Source of the DNA: a virus
IMG/VR virus record: IMGVR_UViG_3300030101_001011
Span: 2,203 to 55,567 of that record
Reading direction: 5' to 3' (one strand)
Length of the DNA stretch: 53,365 nucleotides
The position numbers and the translations under genes are program-made. This document shows positions 1-8,332 of the stretch, piece by piece (positions within the stretch are counted from its first letter, which is position 1; each line of letters opens with the position of its first letter). The notes under the pieces were generated by a model. It saw nothing but the letters and a program-made list of their open reading frames with translations, had not been told where the DNA came from and did no database searches.

Positions 1-2
1 AG

Positions 3-125
3 TGGGATTCAGAACCTTCCTTTATAAGTGACGGAACAGTTACGCCCTTAGAGGTAATGACACACGAGCAGGCTCTACTTCTTATGGCTACCCCGGAGTG
101 GAGTGAGCCTATGCCCGTGGAGTAA
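3..125 (+). CDS. C-terminal end of a gene cut by the window edge
   Basis: An open frame runs in from the left edge for 40 codons and stops with TAA at 123-125; the visible peptide ends SEPMPVE. No family is recognisable from this fragment. It lies upstream of the late virion and lysis genes, so a tail or late-region protein is likely. It is not in frame with the partial gene at the right edge, so the two window ends cannot simply be joined into one gene. Confidence 0.5.
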   Translation, partial: WDSEPSFISDGTVTPLEVMTHEQALLLMATPEWSEPMPVE

Positions 126-163
126 TTATAAAATACGTGTTCTTACGTATAAAAAAATAATGC

Positions 164-171
164 TATCTTTG
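164..171 (+). promoter_or_regulatory. Bacteroidota-type -7 promoter element
   Basis: TATCTTTG matches the TAnnTTTG -7 element of Bacteroidota housekeeping promoters and ends 18 bases before the next ATG at 190. A short inverted repeat (ATACGT at 133-138 and ACGTAT at 145-150) lies just upstream and could be an operator. Confidence 0.6.
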
Positions 172-189
172 TATATATAAAAAACAAAG

Positions 190-456
190 ATGGCTTACCA
201 AAAATTACAGGCTTACAGAGCCGCAGCAGTCACTCCAAGTGATACCGTAACAATACCTAGCATATCAACACAAGATGGTAAAGGCAACAATGGTTGTTTA
301 CTATATGTTGGTGTAGCAGGCGATGTTAAGGTTACCACTGCGGGAGGTGATGACGTTACATTCACAGGAATACTTGCAGGTAGCTTTATCCCTGTTCAGG
401 TACTAAAGGTATTTGCAACAGGAACTACAGCAACAAACATTGTTGCGTTGTGGTAA
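190..456 (+). CDS. small virion protein, possible head decoration/cement protein
   Basis: An 88-residue protein rich in Gly, Thr, Val and Ala with an all-beta look and no signal peptide or membrane segment. Its pattern (MAYQKLQAYRA start, repeated TTAGGDDVTFTG-like strands, NIVALW end) resembles small structural proteins often seen near the lysis and head genes of marine and flavobacterial phages. The start is set by the TATCTTTG element 18 bases upstream. The decoration role is inference; unknown virion protein is the safe reading. Confidence 0.65.
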   Translation: MAYQKLQAYRAAAVTPSDTVTIPSISTQDGKGNNGCLLYVGVAGDVKVTTAGGDDVTFTGILAGSFIPVQVLKVFATGTTATNIVALW

Positions 457-464
457 AATTCTAT

Positions 465-481
465 TCCACCACATCGGTGGA
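465..481 (+). terminator. short hairpin after the small virion gene
   Basis: TCCACC and GGTGGA form a 6-bp stem with a 5-base loop, 9 bases after the stop codon. There is no clear T-run after it, so it is at best a weak terminator or an RNA-stabilising hairpin. Confidence 0.3.
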
Positions 482-510
482 TGTAAAAATAAATTATGAA
501 ATAATTAGCG

Positions 511-774
511 ATGGAGACGATTAGTGAGGAAACAAAAATAAAACTTTCACCAAGGAACTTTATTTTTATTGCAGGGTTAATAGGAACCTTTGTAAGTATG
601 TACTTCACTCTCCAATCTCAGATTGAGGAAGCTAAGACATTACCCGCCCAAGACCAAGAGGTAAAAGAGGCAGTAATAAAAACCTCCAACGAGCTTACGT
701 TCATTAAGGAGGAAATCACAGAGATTAAGGGACAACTTCAAGTTATGGAAGAGCGTCTCTATCAACTTCAATAA
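511..774 (+). CDS. membrane-anchored coiled-coil protein of the lysis cassette
   Basis: An 87-residue protein. Residues about 17-35 form one hydrophobic segment; the rest is charged and heptad-like (EEITEIKGQLQVMEERLYQL), suggesting a coiled coil outside or inside the membrane. It sits 6 bases before the amidase gene, with the holin next, so it is probably part of the lysis unit, for example a spanin-like or pinholin-like partner. No family-level match can be claimed. Confidence 0.6.
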   Translation: METISEETKIKLSPRNFIFIAGLIGTFVSMYFTLQSQIEEAKTLPAQDQEVKEAVIKTSNELTFIKEEITEIKGQLQVMEERLYQLQ

Positions 775-780
775 TAAATT

Positions 781-1440
781 ATGGCAAAGGTATGTAGATG
801 CTGTGGTCAAGAAATCAAGAGCAATTCAAAATACCTTTGGATTCTTGATAATGGTCACGGTGGAATAATTGATGGAATTTATCAGACAGCAGGAAAGCGT
901 AGTCCTATTTGGGCAGATGGAACTCAGCTATTTGAAGGTGAGTTTAATCGTGCTATAGTAAAACGTATTGCTAAGTATTGTGATCAAAATAATATTGAGT
1001 ATATAAATCTAGTAGACACCAATGAGGATGTGCCGCTATCAACGAGAGTAAAGATGGCTAATGAAGTTTATCGTGAGTCAGACAAACCCTGTATATATGT
1101 AAGCATACACGCAAATGGATTTAGTGATGAGTCTGCTAATGGATGGGAGGTCTTTACTTCTCCGGGAGAAACAAAGTCAGACCATATAGCAACAGTGCTA
1201 TATGAAGAGGTAGACAAAGAGTTTTCTAACTACAAGATGCGTAAAGACACAAGTGATGGTGATGTAGACAAGGAGTCAAACTTTTATGTACTTATACACA
1301 CCGCTATGCCCGCTATACTATCTGAGAACTTCTTTATGACAAACGAGAGAGAGTGCAAGACGCTTTTACTTAGCGAGGAAGGTAGAGACCGTATTGCAAA
1401 GGCCCACATTGAAATGATAAATAAAATCGAAAACGAATGA
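781..1440 (+). CDS. N-acetylmuramoyl-L-alanine amidase, endolysin
   Basis: A 219-residue Amidase_3-type zinc hydrolase that would cut the amide bond between MurNAc and the stem peptide. The zinc-site and catalytic motifs are all visible: NGHGG (His 26), GEFN (Glu 54), SIHANG (His 110) and LSENFF (Glu 182). The N-terminus carries a cysteine cluster (C5, C7, C8) unusual for this family, perhaps half of a zinc knuckle. There is no signal peptide, so export depends on the holin gene that follows with a 4-base overlap. Confidence 0.93.
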   Translation: MAKVCRCCGQEIKSNSKYLWILDNGHGGIIDGIYQTAGKRSPIWADGTQLFEGEFNRAIVKRIAKYCDQNNIEYINLVDTNEDVPLSTRVKMANEVYRESDKPCIYVSIHANGFSDESANGWEVFTSPGETKSDHIATVLYEEVDKEFSNYKMRKDTSDGDVDKESNFYVLIHTAMPAILSENFFMTNERECKTLLLSEEGRDRIAKAHIEMINKIENE

Positions 1441-1832
1441 AAGAAATATTAACAAGACTATTTGGAAAGGGATCAGGAGTTGTTGAGCAGGTCGGAGGGG
1501 TTGTAGACAAGTTCATTAGAACCAAGGATGAGAAGGCTCAGTTCGAGAAAGAAATGGCAGAGATACTAATCAAAGCTGAGGCTGATATGCAAAAGAACGT
1601 TACCGAGAGGTGGAGGGCAGATATGACCTCAGACTCTTGGCTGTCAAAGAACGTACGGCCATTGGTATTGATGTTCTTGGTTTTCTGTACAATGTTGTTG
1701 ATTTTTATTGATGCAGGTCAGATTAATTTTAAGGTTGAAGCCAATTGGGTTGACCTGCTACAGATTCTTTTACTCACTGTTATAGCTGCATATTTTGGTG
1801 GTAGAACGGTTGAGAAGACAAGAAAGAAATAA
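1437..1832 (+). CDS. holin, GTA-type three-TM holin family
   Basis: A 131-residue protein: an amphipathic N-terminal half, then a conserved-looking ERWRADMTSDSWLSKNVRP stretch followed by two hydrophobic segments (about 77-96 and 103-121), ending in the AYFGGRTVEK signature typical of the GTA-holin/Holin_3TM family. It would permeabilise the inner membrane to release the upstream amidase. It overlaps the amidase stop by 4 bases (ATGA), implying translational coupling. Confidence 0.88.
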   Translation: MKEILTRLFGKGSGVVEQVGGVVDKFIRTKDEKAQFEKEMAEILIKAEADMQKNVTERWRADMTSDSWLSKNVRPLVLMFLVFCTMLLIFIDAGQINFKVEANWVDLLQILLLTVIAAYFGGRTVEKTRKK

Positions 1833-1836
1833 TTCC

Positions 1837-1844
1837 TATCTTTG
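1837..1844 (+). promoter_or_regulatory. Bacteroidota-type -7 promoter element
   Basis: TATCTTTG lies 4 bases after the holin stop and 21 bases before the ATG at 1866, so a new transcript probably begins here and drives the genes leading to terL. A TTG at 1810-1812 could act as the upstream element. Confidence 0.6.
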
Positions 1845-1865
1845 TAAGAAATAAAATATAATACA

Positions 1866-2090
1866 ATGAAACTTGATGAAAAAGAATTAGAGGCAATTCG
1901 TGGGTTACAGAATGAGGTAGTGACCTTGAAAGAGAAGTTAGTAAATGCAGAACTACAGAAGCATTCAATACTTAGAGGTATAGAAAAACTAAAGGAGAAC
2001 TTTGCTAAACACGAAAAAGAATTAGTAAAAAAATATGGAGCCAATGCTGTCATAAACTTAGAGACAGGAGAGGTGTCAGAAAAAAAATAA
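1866..2090 (+). CDS. small coiled-coil protein of unknown function
   Basis: A 74-residue charged protein predicted helical through residues 4-55 (ELEAIRGLQNEVVTLKEKL, LRGIEKLKENF), ending NLETGEVSEKK. Similar short coiled-coil proteins are common between the lysis and packaging genes of flavobacterial phages, but their role is unknown. It is the first gene after a TATCTTTG promoter and sits 3 bases before the next gene. Confidence 0.6.
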   Translation: MKLDEKELEAIRGLQNEVVTLKEKLVNAELQKHSILRGIEKLKENFAKHEKELVKKYGANAVINLETGEVSEKK

Positions 2091-2093
2091 AAG

Positions 2094-2546
2094 ATGGCAA
2101 GAATAAGTACATATGAAAACTCAAGTCCTGTTTTATTAACGGATAAAGTTATAGGAACAAATGTTTCGGGAACTCCGACTAACGTCACTAAAAACTTTTT
2201 AGTTAGTGACCTGTTGACTTTGTTTCAATCTAACATAACACTTCAGAATGTACTTGATGCAGGGAATACAGCTACACAGAGCCTTACTCTTACAGGTAAT
2301 ATCACTCAAACAGGTAACACTGTTCAAACAGGTAACGTTGGGCTAACAGGAATTTTTACACTTGAGGCTGCAGGGTCAATGGTTTTATTTGGTGGATTTA
2401 GAGCCGCATCTAGTTTTGAGGCTGCATCTACTGTTAAGCTAACAGCTTTGTCTACGTTTGCAGATAACGCTGCGGCAGTGGCAGGGGGTCTTGCTGTAAA
2501 CAATGTGTATAAGACTGCGTCAGGAGAGCTGAGAATAGTAGTGTAA
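2094..2546 (+). CDS. putative virion/tail-fibre-like structural protein
   Basis: A 150-residue protein with repetitive Thr/Gly/Asn strands (TLTGNITQTGNTVQTGNVGLTG, quoted here in two parts: TLTGNITQTG then NTVQTGNVGL) and Ala-rich later repeats (EAAGS, EAAST). The pattern is that of a beta-rich fibrous or trimeric tail component, and the C-terminal end (VNNVYKTASGELRIVV) resembles short fibre or head-fibre tips. It overlaps the next start by one base. The assignment is by composition only. Confidence 0.55.
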   Translation: MARISTYENSSPVLLTDKVIGTNVSGTPTNVTKNFLVSDLLTLFQSNITLQNVLDAGNTATQSLTLTGNITQTGNTVQTGNVGLTGIFTLEAAGSMVLFGGFRAASSFEAASTVKLTALSTFADNAAAVAGGLAVNNVYKTASGELRIVV

Positions 2547-2770
2547 TGGATATTAGAAAAATAGCAATAGGTCCTGACTACAAGGGAGGTGCTATGCACT
2601 ATATTGTAGGACAGAATGTGCTAAATAATCAATACACTATACACCTTATACGTCAAGACAAGGAAGATGGAAGCATAAAGATTTGGATTGAGCAAGATGA
2701 TGAGGTTGTGCTTTGGAAAAGCTTTACAAATACAATGCCTGTATCTATCGAGTACAATATAAACTTCTAA
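2546..2770 (+). CDS. hypothetical small protein
   Basis: A 74-residue protein with no recognisable family. It is beta-rich, with alternating charged/hydrophobic strands (YTIHLIRQDKEDGSIKIWIE). The start overlaps the stop of the upstream fibre-like gene (TAATG), implying coupled translation and a possible partner role for that protein. Confidence 0.55.
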   Translation: MDIRKIAIGPDYKGGAMHYIVGQNVLNNQYTIHLIRQDKEDGSIKIWIEQDDEVVLWKSFTNTMPVSIEYNINF

Positions 2771-2786
2771 AATTTCATATCTTAAT

Positions 2787-3350
2787 ATGAAATCACCCTT
2801 TTATTTCATAACAAAACCTTACAACGGAAGACGATATGATAACGTTAAGTCCATTGGCGGTATTGATTTTATTACTAGCACATCAGAGGAAGACCATAAA
2901 GCATCTAATAGGTATGCTGAAGTAATAGAAACACCACTAGGGTATAGGGGTCCTATAAAAAATGGAGACACACTCTTAGTTCATCACAACGTATTTAAGT
3001 TCTACAACGATATGAAGGGTAGACAGCAGAGTGGCAAGAGTTTTTTTAAGGATGACCTTTTCTTTATAGATGATGAACAGTTTTTTATGTATAAGCAGGA
3101 TGGAGAGTGGCACTCATACGACAGGTACTGCTTTGTAAAGCCTGTGCCTACATCTGAGTCCTATATATTTAAACCATTTAGTGAGGAACCATTAGTTGGG
3201 ATTATGAAGTACCCTAATGAATATTTAAAGTCTAAGGGTATATCTAGTGGAGATATGGTATGCTTCAAACCTGAGAGCGAGTATGAGTTTGATGTTGATG
3301 GTGAGAAGCTATATAGGATGTATGATCATCAGATAACAATAAAGATGTAA
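2787..3350 (+). CDS. hypothetical protein upstream of the terminase genes
   Basis: A 187-residue, Tyr/Phe/Asp-rich soluble protein with no recognised domain. It reads like two similar halves: a segment of the type LGYRGPIKNGDTLLVHHNVF and a later segment SKGISSGDMVCFKPESEYEF both follow a 'GD-(T/M)-(L/V)' pattern with a charged strand after it, which suggests duplicated beta-barrel modules similar in layout to co-chaperonin-like folds. That fold guess is inference. It overlaps the next gene by one base. Confidence 0.6.
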   Translation: MKSPFYFITKPYNGRRYDNVKSIGGIDFITSTSEEDHKASNRYAEVIETPLGYRGPIKNGDTLLVHHNVFKFYNDMKGRQQSGKSFFKDDLFFIDDEQFFMYKQDGEWHSYDRYCFVKPVPTSESYIFKPFSEEPLVGIMKYPNEYLKSKGISSGDMVCFKPESEYEFDVDGEKLYRMYDHQITIKM

Positions 3351-3631
3351 TGGATAACAAGGATATAAAGCTTAGGATTATAGATGCCGGTATGAAAGCA
3401 GTTGAACAGCTTATCAAGGTGGCTAAGGAGGATATTATAAAGATAGACCCCGAAGATGAACTTGCGGCAGATAGATTAAAAAATGCTGCAGCTACAAAAA
3501 AATTAGCTATATTCGATGCATTCGAGATACTTACAAAGATTGAGAATGAAAGGGCTGACATAGATATAGCCGACAAAGGTCCGTCAAGGGTAGACACAAA
3601 ACAAGGATTTGCAGAAAGAAGGTCAAGGTAG
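3350..3631 (+). CDS. candidate small terminase subunit or terminase-linked helical protein
   Basis: A 93-residue, mainly helical and acidic protein (AADRLKNAAATKKLAIFDAF is the most regular stretch). It directly precedes and overlaps terL by 23 bases, which is the usual place of a small terminase subunit. The length and helix content fit an oligomerising TerS core without an obvious helix-turn-helix, so DNA recognition is not visible. TerS is inferred from position only. Confidence 0.5.
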   Translation: MDNKDIKLRIIDAGMKAVEQLIKVAKEDIIKIDPEDELAADRLKNAAATKKLAIFDAFEILTKIENERADIDIADKGPSRVDTKQGFAERRSR

Positions 3632-5858
3632 TTTATACAAGGTGTTAGAGGGTTATGTTCCCTCTAATGTTATAACCAACAAGAACAGAAACAAGAGTTG
3701 GTTGTATGGCTATGACTCTAAATATGATATGGTAATTATCTCTAAGACAGGAATGATTGGAGAGATTATAAATATCAGGGGATTAGTGATTGCACTTCCG
3801 GCCATACCTAAGGATGTTTACAAAAGAAGCAAGACTGTATCTGAGCAGTATTGGGAACGTAACGAAATACCTAAGCCTTTAGAAAAAATTACATCTATAT
3901 TTCAATGGAATGAAAAGCCTACAGACTTTAAGAATCTATGGGTAGACTATATAGAGGGAGAGTTTGATAAGCGTGAGATAGGATATTGGTTTATGAATAA
4001 TGGTAAACCTAACTACATTACAGGTCCTCACTATATGTATCTACAGTGGACTAGCATAGATGTTGGATACCCTGACTACAGGGAGGCAAACAGGATACTA
4101 TACATATATTGGGAGGCGTGTAAGGCTGACAAGCGAAGCTTTGGAATGGACTACCTAAAGATAAGACGTTCAGGATTTTCATTTATGAGCTCATCAGAGT
4201 GTGTGAACACCGGGACATTGGCAAAAGATTCTAGGGTGGGCATACTATCTAAGACCGGTGCTGATGCTAAAAAGATGTTTACAGACAAGGTTGTACCTAT
4301 CAATAGTAGGCTGCCATTCTTCTTCAAACCCATTATGGATGGTATGGACAAGCCAAAGACCGAGCTAGCCTTTAGGATTCCCGCAGCAAAGATTACCAAG
4401 AAAAATATGTATGACATCGCTACCGATGAGTTAATGGGCTTAGATACCACAATAGATTGGAAGAACACTGATGACAACAGCTATGATGGCGAGAAGCTAT
4501 TACTATTGGTTCATGATGAGAGTGGTAAGTGGCTAAAACCAAATAATATATTAAACAATTGGCGTGTAACAAAGACCTGTCTTCGATTAGGTAGTAAGAT
4601 TATAGGCAAATGTATGATGGGCTCAACCTCAAATGCCTTGGCAAAGGGTGGTGATGAGTTTAAGAGGCTATACAATGACTCTGATGTAACTAAAAGAAAT
4701 GCTAACGGTCAAACCAAAAGCGGTATGTATTCTTTGTTTATTCCTATGGAGTGGAATATGGAAGGTTTCATAGATATATATGGTATGCCGGTATTCAGAA
4801 AACCTGAAAAGCCGATACGTGGTGTTGATGGTGAGATGATTGACAATGGAGCCATTGACTATTGGGAGGCAGAGGTAGAGTCATTAAAAAATGATCCTGA
4901 TGCATTGAATGAGTTCTATCGTCAGTTTCCACGTACCGAGTCTCACGCATTTAGGGATGAGAGCAAGCAATCACTTTTTAATTTAACAAAGCTGTATCAG
5001 CAGATAGACTATAATGACTCCTTAATAAATGAGCACCATCTTACTAGGGGTAGCTTTCATTGGAAGGATGGAATCATTGACTCTAAGGTTGTGTGGTCCC
5101 CTGATAAGAGGGGTAGGTTCCTAGTTAGTTGGCTACCAAAGAAGGGATTACAAAATATTGTGGTAGATAAGAGGGGTATAAAGTATCCGGGTAATGACCA
5201 CCTAGGATCATTCGGTTGTGACTCCTATGATATATCAGGTACTGTAGGTGGCGGTGGCTCTAATGGGGCACTGCACGGAATGACAAAGTTTAATATGGAT
5301 GACGCACCTAGCAATGAGTTTTTCTTAGAGTATGTTGCTAGACCACAGACAGCAGAGATATTCTTTGAGGAGGTTCTAATGGCTTGTGTGTTCTATGGTA
5401 TGCCTATACTTGTAGAGAACAATAAACCTAGACTACTGTATCATTTTAAGAACAGGGGCTACAGGGGATTTAGTATTAATAGACCCGATAAGCATTATAA
5501 CAGATTGTCTAAGACCGAGAGAGAGCTAGGAGGTATTCCCAACTCAAGCGAGGATATTAAACAGGCTCACGCCTCAGCTATTGAATCATACATAGAGAAA
5601 TATGTAGGTATAGATTTAGAGGGGACTTATAGAGATGCACAAGAAATGGGATTTATGCCTTTCGCTAGAACCCTTGAAGATTGGGCTAAGTTTGATATAA
5701 GTAACAGAACAAAGTATGATGCCACTATTAGTTCAGGTTTGGCTATTATGGCAAACCAAAAGCAGGTATATCTACCTGAGAAAAAAGAGTCGAAAATAAG
5801 TATTAACTTTGCAAGGTATACCAATAACGGTACAAGAAGCGAAATAATTAGAAGATGA
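3609..5858 (+). CDS. terL: terminase large subunit (TerL)
   Basis: The DNA-packaging motor ATPase/nuclease, 749 residues. An ATP-binding loop of degenerate form (RRSGFSF, near residue 185) is followed by a Walker B with catalytic Glu (LLLLVHDES, about 297-305) and a coupling motif (MGSTSNAL, near 336). The C-terminal RNase-H-like nuclease shows its acidic residues in GCDSYD (about 537), PILVENN (about 598) and EDIKQAHA (about 648). The long N-terminus before the ATP-binding loop and the motif forms resemble TerL of crAss-like and related Bacteroidota phages. It is coupled to the upstream gene (23-base overlap) and to the portal gene (4-base overlap). The exact start is uncertain because of the overlap. 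Confidence 0.92.
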   Translation: MQKEGQGSLYKVLEGYVPSNVITNKNRNKSWLYGYDSKYDMVIISKTGMIGEIINIRGLVIALPAIPKDVYKRSKTVSEQYWERNEIPKPLEKITSIFQWNEKPTDFKNLWVDYIEGEFDKREIGYWFMNNGKPNYITGPHYMYLQWTSIDVGYPDYREANRILYIYWEACKADKRSFGMDYLKIRRSGFSFMSSSECVNTGTLAKDSRVGILSKTGADAKKMFTDKVVPINSRLPFFFKPIMDGMDKPKTELAFRIPAAKITKKNMYDIATDELMGLDTTIDWKNTDDNSYDGEKLLLLVHDESGKWLKPNNILNNWRVTKTCLRLGSKIIGKCMMGSTSNALAKGGDEFKRLYNDSDVTKRNANGQTKSGMYSLFIPMEWNMEGFIDIYGMPVFRKPEKPIRGVDGEMIDNGAIDYWEAEVESLKNDPDALNEFYRQFPRTESHAFRDESKQSLFNLTKLYQQIDYNDSLINEHHLTRGSFHWKDGIIDSKVVWSPDKRGRFLVSWLPKKGLQNIVVDKRGIKYPGNDHLGSFGCDSYDISGTVGGGGSNGALHGMTKFNMDDAPSNEFFLEYVARPQTAEIFFEEVLMACVFYGMPILVENNKPRLLYHFKNRGYRGFSINRPDKHYNRLSKTERELGGIPNSSEDIKQAHASAIESYIEKYVGIDLEGTYRDAQEMGFMPFARTLEDWAKFDISNRTKYDATISSGLAIMANQKQVYLPEKKESKISINFARYTNNGTRSEIIRR

Positions 5859-8290
5859 AGGACGTAAAAGTAAACATTTCATCTACAGGATTTCCAAGTC
5901 AATTTGTTTCTGACGCTGAGAAAGCAACAGAAGAGTTCGGATTACAGATTGGTCAAGCTATTCAATATGAATGGTTTAGAAAGGACGGACAATCTTGTAG
6001 GTACTATAGCCAATGGCGAGACTTTAATAGATTAAGACTGTATGCAAGGGGTGAACAGTCGATTGGTAAATACAAAGCCGAGCTAGCTATAGATGGAGAC
6101 CTCTCTTACTTGAACCTTGATTGGACACCGGTTCCTATTATACCTAAGTTTGTTGATATCGTTGTAAACGGTATGAGCGATAGATTATTTAAGGTAGACA
6201 CATACGCTCAGGATGCAATGTCTCAGGCTAAGCGTAGCAAATATCAGGAGATGATAGAGGGACAGATGGTGTCTAAAGAGGTGCTATCTATAATCCAAGA
6301 GAAATCAGGTGTAGACCCATTCGCTATGGACCCTGCACAACTACCTGAGTCCGATGAAGAGCTTCAGCTATATATGAACCTAAACTACAAGCCTGCTATT
6401 GAGATAGCAGAAGAAGAGGCTATAAATACCATCTTTGACGAGAATCATTATCAAGATATAAGAAAGAGATTAGACTACGACCAAATGGTTCTAGGAATGT
6501 CTTGTGCTAAGCACGAGTTCTTACCGGGATCAGGAGTAAAGATATCATATGTAGACCCTGCAAATATTGTATACAGCTATACAGAGGACCCACAGTTTAA
6601 GGACTGCTTCTATTGGGGAGAGATAAAGACGATACCAATAACTGAACTTGTAAAGATTGACCCATCCCTGACTAGGGAGGACCTAGAGGAGATAAGTCAG
6701 TATAGTCAGAGTTGGTATGACTACTATAATACTGCTCAGTATTATGAGAACGATATATTCTATAGGGACACCTGTACTGTTATGTACTTCAACTATAAGA
6801 CTACTAAGAAGGTAGTATATAAGAAGAAGATGCTTGAGGGTGGTGGCTCTAAGGTTATTGAGAAGGACGATCAGTTTAATCCTCCTGCAGATATGATGGA
6901 GGAAGGTCGATTCGAAAAGATTGAGAAGACCATTGACGTGTGGTATGATGGCGTTATGGTTATGGGTACAAACATCTTACTTAAGTGGGAGATGGCTAGG
7001 AATATGGTACGGCCAAAGTCTGCAAGTCAGCACGCACTACCAAACTATGTAGCCTCAGCACCACGAATGTATAAGGGTGTGATTGAGTCATTGGTAAGAA
7101 GAATGATTCCTTTTGCTGATTTAATTCAGATGACACACCTTAAGCTACAGCAGGTAATATCACGAGTGGTACCTGATGGTGTTTATATAGATGCCGATGG
7201 ATTAAATGAGGTTGATTTAGGTACAGGCTCAGCATATAATCCTGAGGATGCACTAAGGCTGTATTTCCAAACAGGTAGTGTTATTGGTAGAAGCTATACT
7301 CAGGATGGTGAGTACAATCAGGGCAAGGTTCCTATCAAGGAACTTCAGTCATCATCAGGTGCTAGTAAATCACAGATGTTGATATACAACTATAACCATT
7401 ACCTAGATATGATTAGGGCCGTCACAGGGCTTAACGAGGCTAGGGATGGTTCTACACCTAACTCAGATGCCTTGGTAGGTATACAAAAACTAGCCGCATT
7501 GAGTTCCAATACCGCAACTAGACATATACTTGACAGTAGTCTTTACATATATAGAACACTAGCAGAGGCTTTAACATATAGGGTTGCCGATATACTAGAG
7601 TATTCAGACTTTAAGGATGACTTTATAAATAAGATAGGAAAGTACAATGTAAGTATCCTTGGTGATATCTCAGACCTATACATATATGACTTTGGAATAT
7701 TTATAGAGGTTAGTCCTGATGAGGAGGAGAAGGCACAGCTAGAGCAGAATATTCAGATGGCATTGTCACAGAAAGATATTAGCCTTGAGGATGCTATTGA
7801 TATTCGTGAGATTAGAAATCTGAAGATGGCTAATCAGTTGTTAAAGCTTAAGCGTAAGCAGAAGCAGGAGCGTGAGCAGCAAGAGCAGATGCAGATGCAG
7901 GCAATGCAATCACAGCAGCAGTTACAATCTCAAGAGCTTGCGGCACAGACTGCTATGCAGAAGATACAGGCAGAGACCAACAGTAAGATGCAGATTAAGC
8001 AGGCAGAGATTGCTTTTGAGATTGAGAAGCTTAAGAACGAGGCAGAGCTCAAGAGACAGCTTATGCAGACTGAGTTTGATTTTAATATGCAGCTTAGGGA
8101 TATGAGTGAGAATGCTCTTCAAAGCAGAGAGACGCAGAGGGAGAAGGCTAAGTCAGATCGTATAAGTCAGCAGAACAGTGAGCAGTCTAAGCTTATTAAT
8201 CAAAGAAAAAACAACCTACCTCCACAGACCTTTGAGTCTAATGAGGACAGCCTTGATGGCTTCGATATGGCAGAGTTTGACCCTCGCTAA
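5855..8290 (+). CDS. portal protein
   Basis: An 811-residue protein forming the dodecameric head-tail connector and packaging channel. The size, its place directly after terL with an ATGA overlap, and the order portal-scaffold-capsid support the call. The N-terminal two thirds is a mixed-fold core (for example the ALRLYFQTGSVIGRS region near 465). Residues about 660-780 are a long Gln/Glu/Lys/Met coiled coil, as seen in portals with an extended barrel projecting into the head. It resembles crAss-like portals in length. Confidence 0.87.
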   Translation: MKDVKVNISSTGFPSQFVSDAEKATEEFGLQIGQAIQYEWFRKDGQSCRYYSQWRDFNRLRLYARGEQSIGKYKAELAIDGDLSYLNLDWTPVPIIPKFVDIVVNGMSDRLFKVDTYAQDAMSQAKRSKYQEMIEGQMVSKEVLSIIQEKSGVDPFAMDPAQLPESDEELQLYMNLNYKPAIEIAEEEAINTIFDENHYQDIRKRLDYDQMVLGMSCAKHEFLPGSGVKISYVDPANIVYSYTEDPQFKDCFYWGEIKTIPITELVKIDPSLTREDLEEISQYSQSWYDYYNTAQYYENDIFYRDTCTVMYFNYKTTKKVVYKKKMLEGGGSKVIEKDDQFNPPADMMEEGRFEKIEKTIDVWYDGVMVMGTNILLKWEMARNMVRPKSASQHALPNYVASAPRMYKGVIESLVRRMIPFADLIQMTHLKLQQVISRVVPDGVYIDADGLNEVDLGTGSAYNPEDALRLYFQTGSVIGRSYTQDGEYNQGKVPIKELQSSSGASKSQMLIYNYNHYLDMIRAVTGLNEARDGSTPNSDALVGIQKLAALSSNTATRHILDSSLYIYRTLAEALTYRVADILEYSDFKDDFINKIGKYNVSILGDISDLYIYDFGIFIEVSPDEEEKAQLEQNIQMALSQKDISLEDAIDIREIRNLKMANQLLKLKRKQKQEREQQEQMQMQAMQSQQQLQSQELAAQTAMQKIQAETNSKMQIKQAEIAFEIEKLKNEAELKRQLMQTEFDFNMQLRDMSENALQSRETQREKAKSDRISQQNSEQSKLINQRKNNLPPQTFESNEDSLDGFDMAEFDPR

Positions 8291-8309
8291 AAACGTTAAA
8301 AAAAATAAC

Positions 8310-8317
8310 TAACTTTG
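8310..8317 (+). promoter_or_regulatory. Bacteroidota-type -7 promoter element
   Basis: TAACTTTG fits TAnnTTTG, 15 bases before the ATG at 8333, in a 42-base AT-rich gap between portal and scaffold genes. It would give scaffold and capsid their own promoter. Confidence 0.55.
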
Positions 8318-8332
8318 TAAAAATTAAATTAA

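Noticed and set aside
7872-8105. Arg-rich open frame inside the portal gene
   Set aside because: Product of the CAG-rich portal coiled-coil coding region read out of frame.
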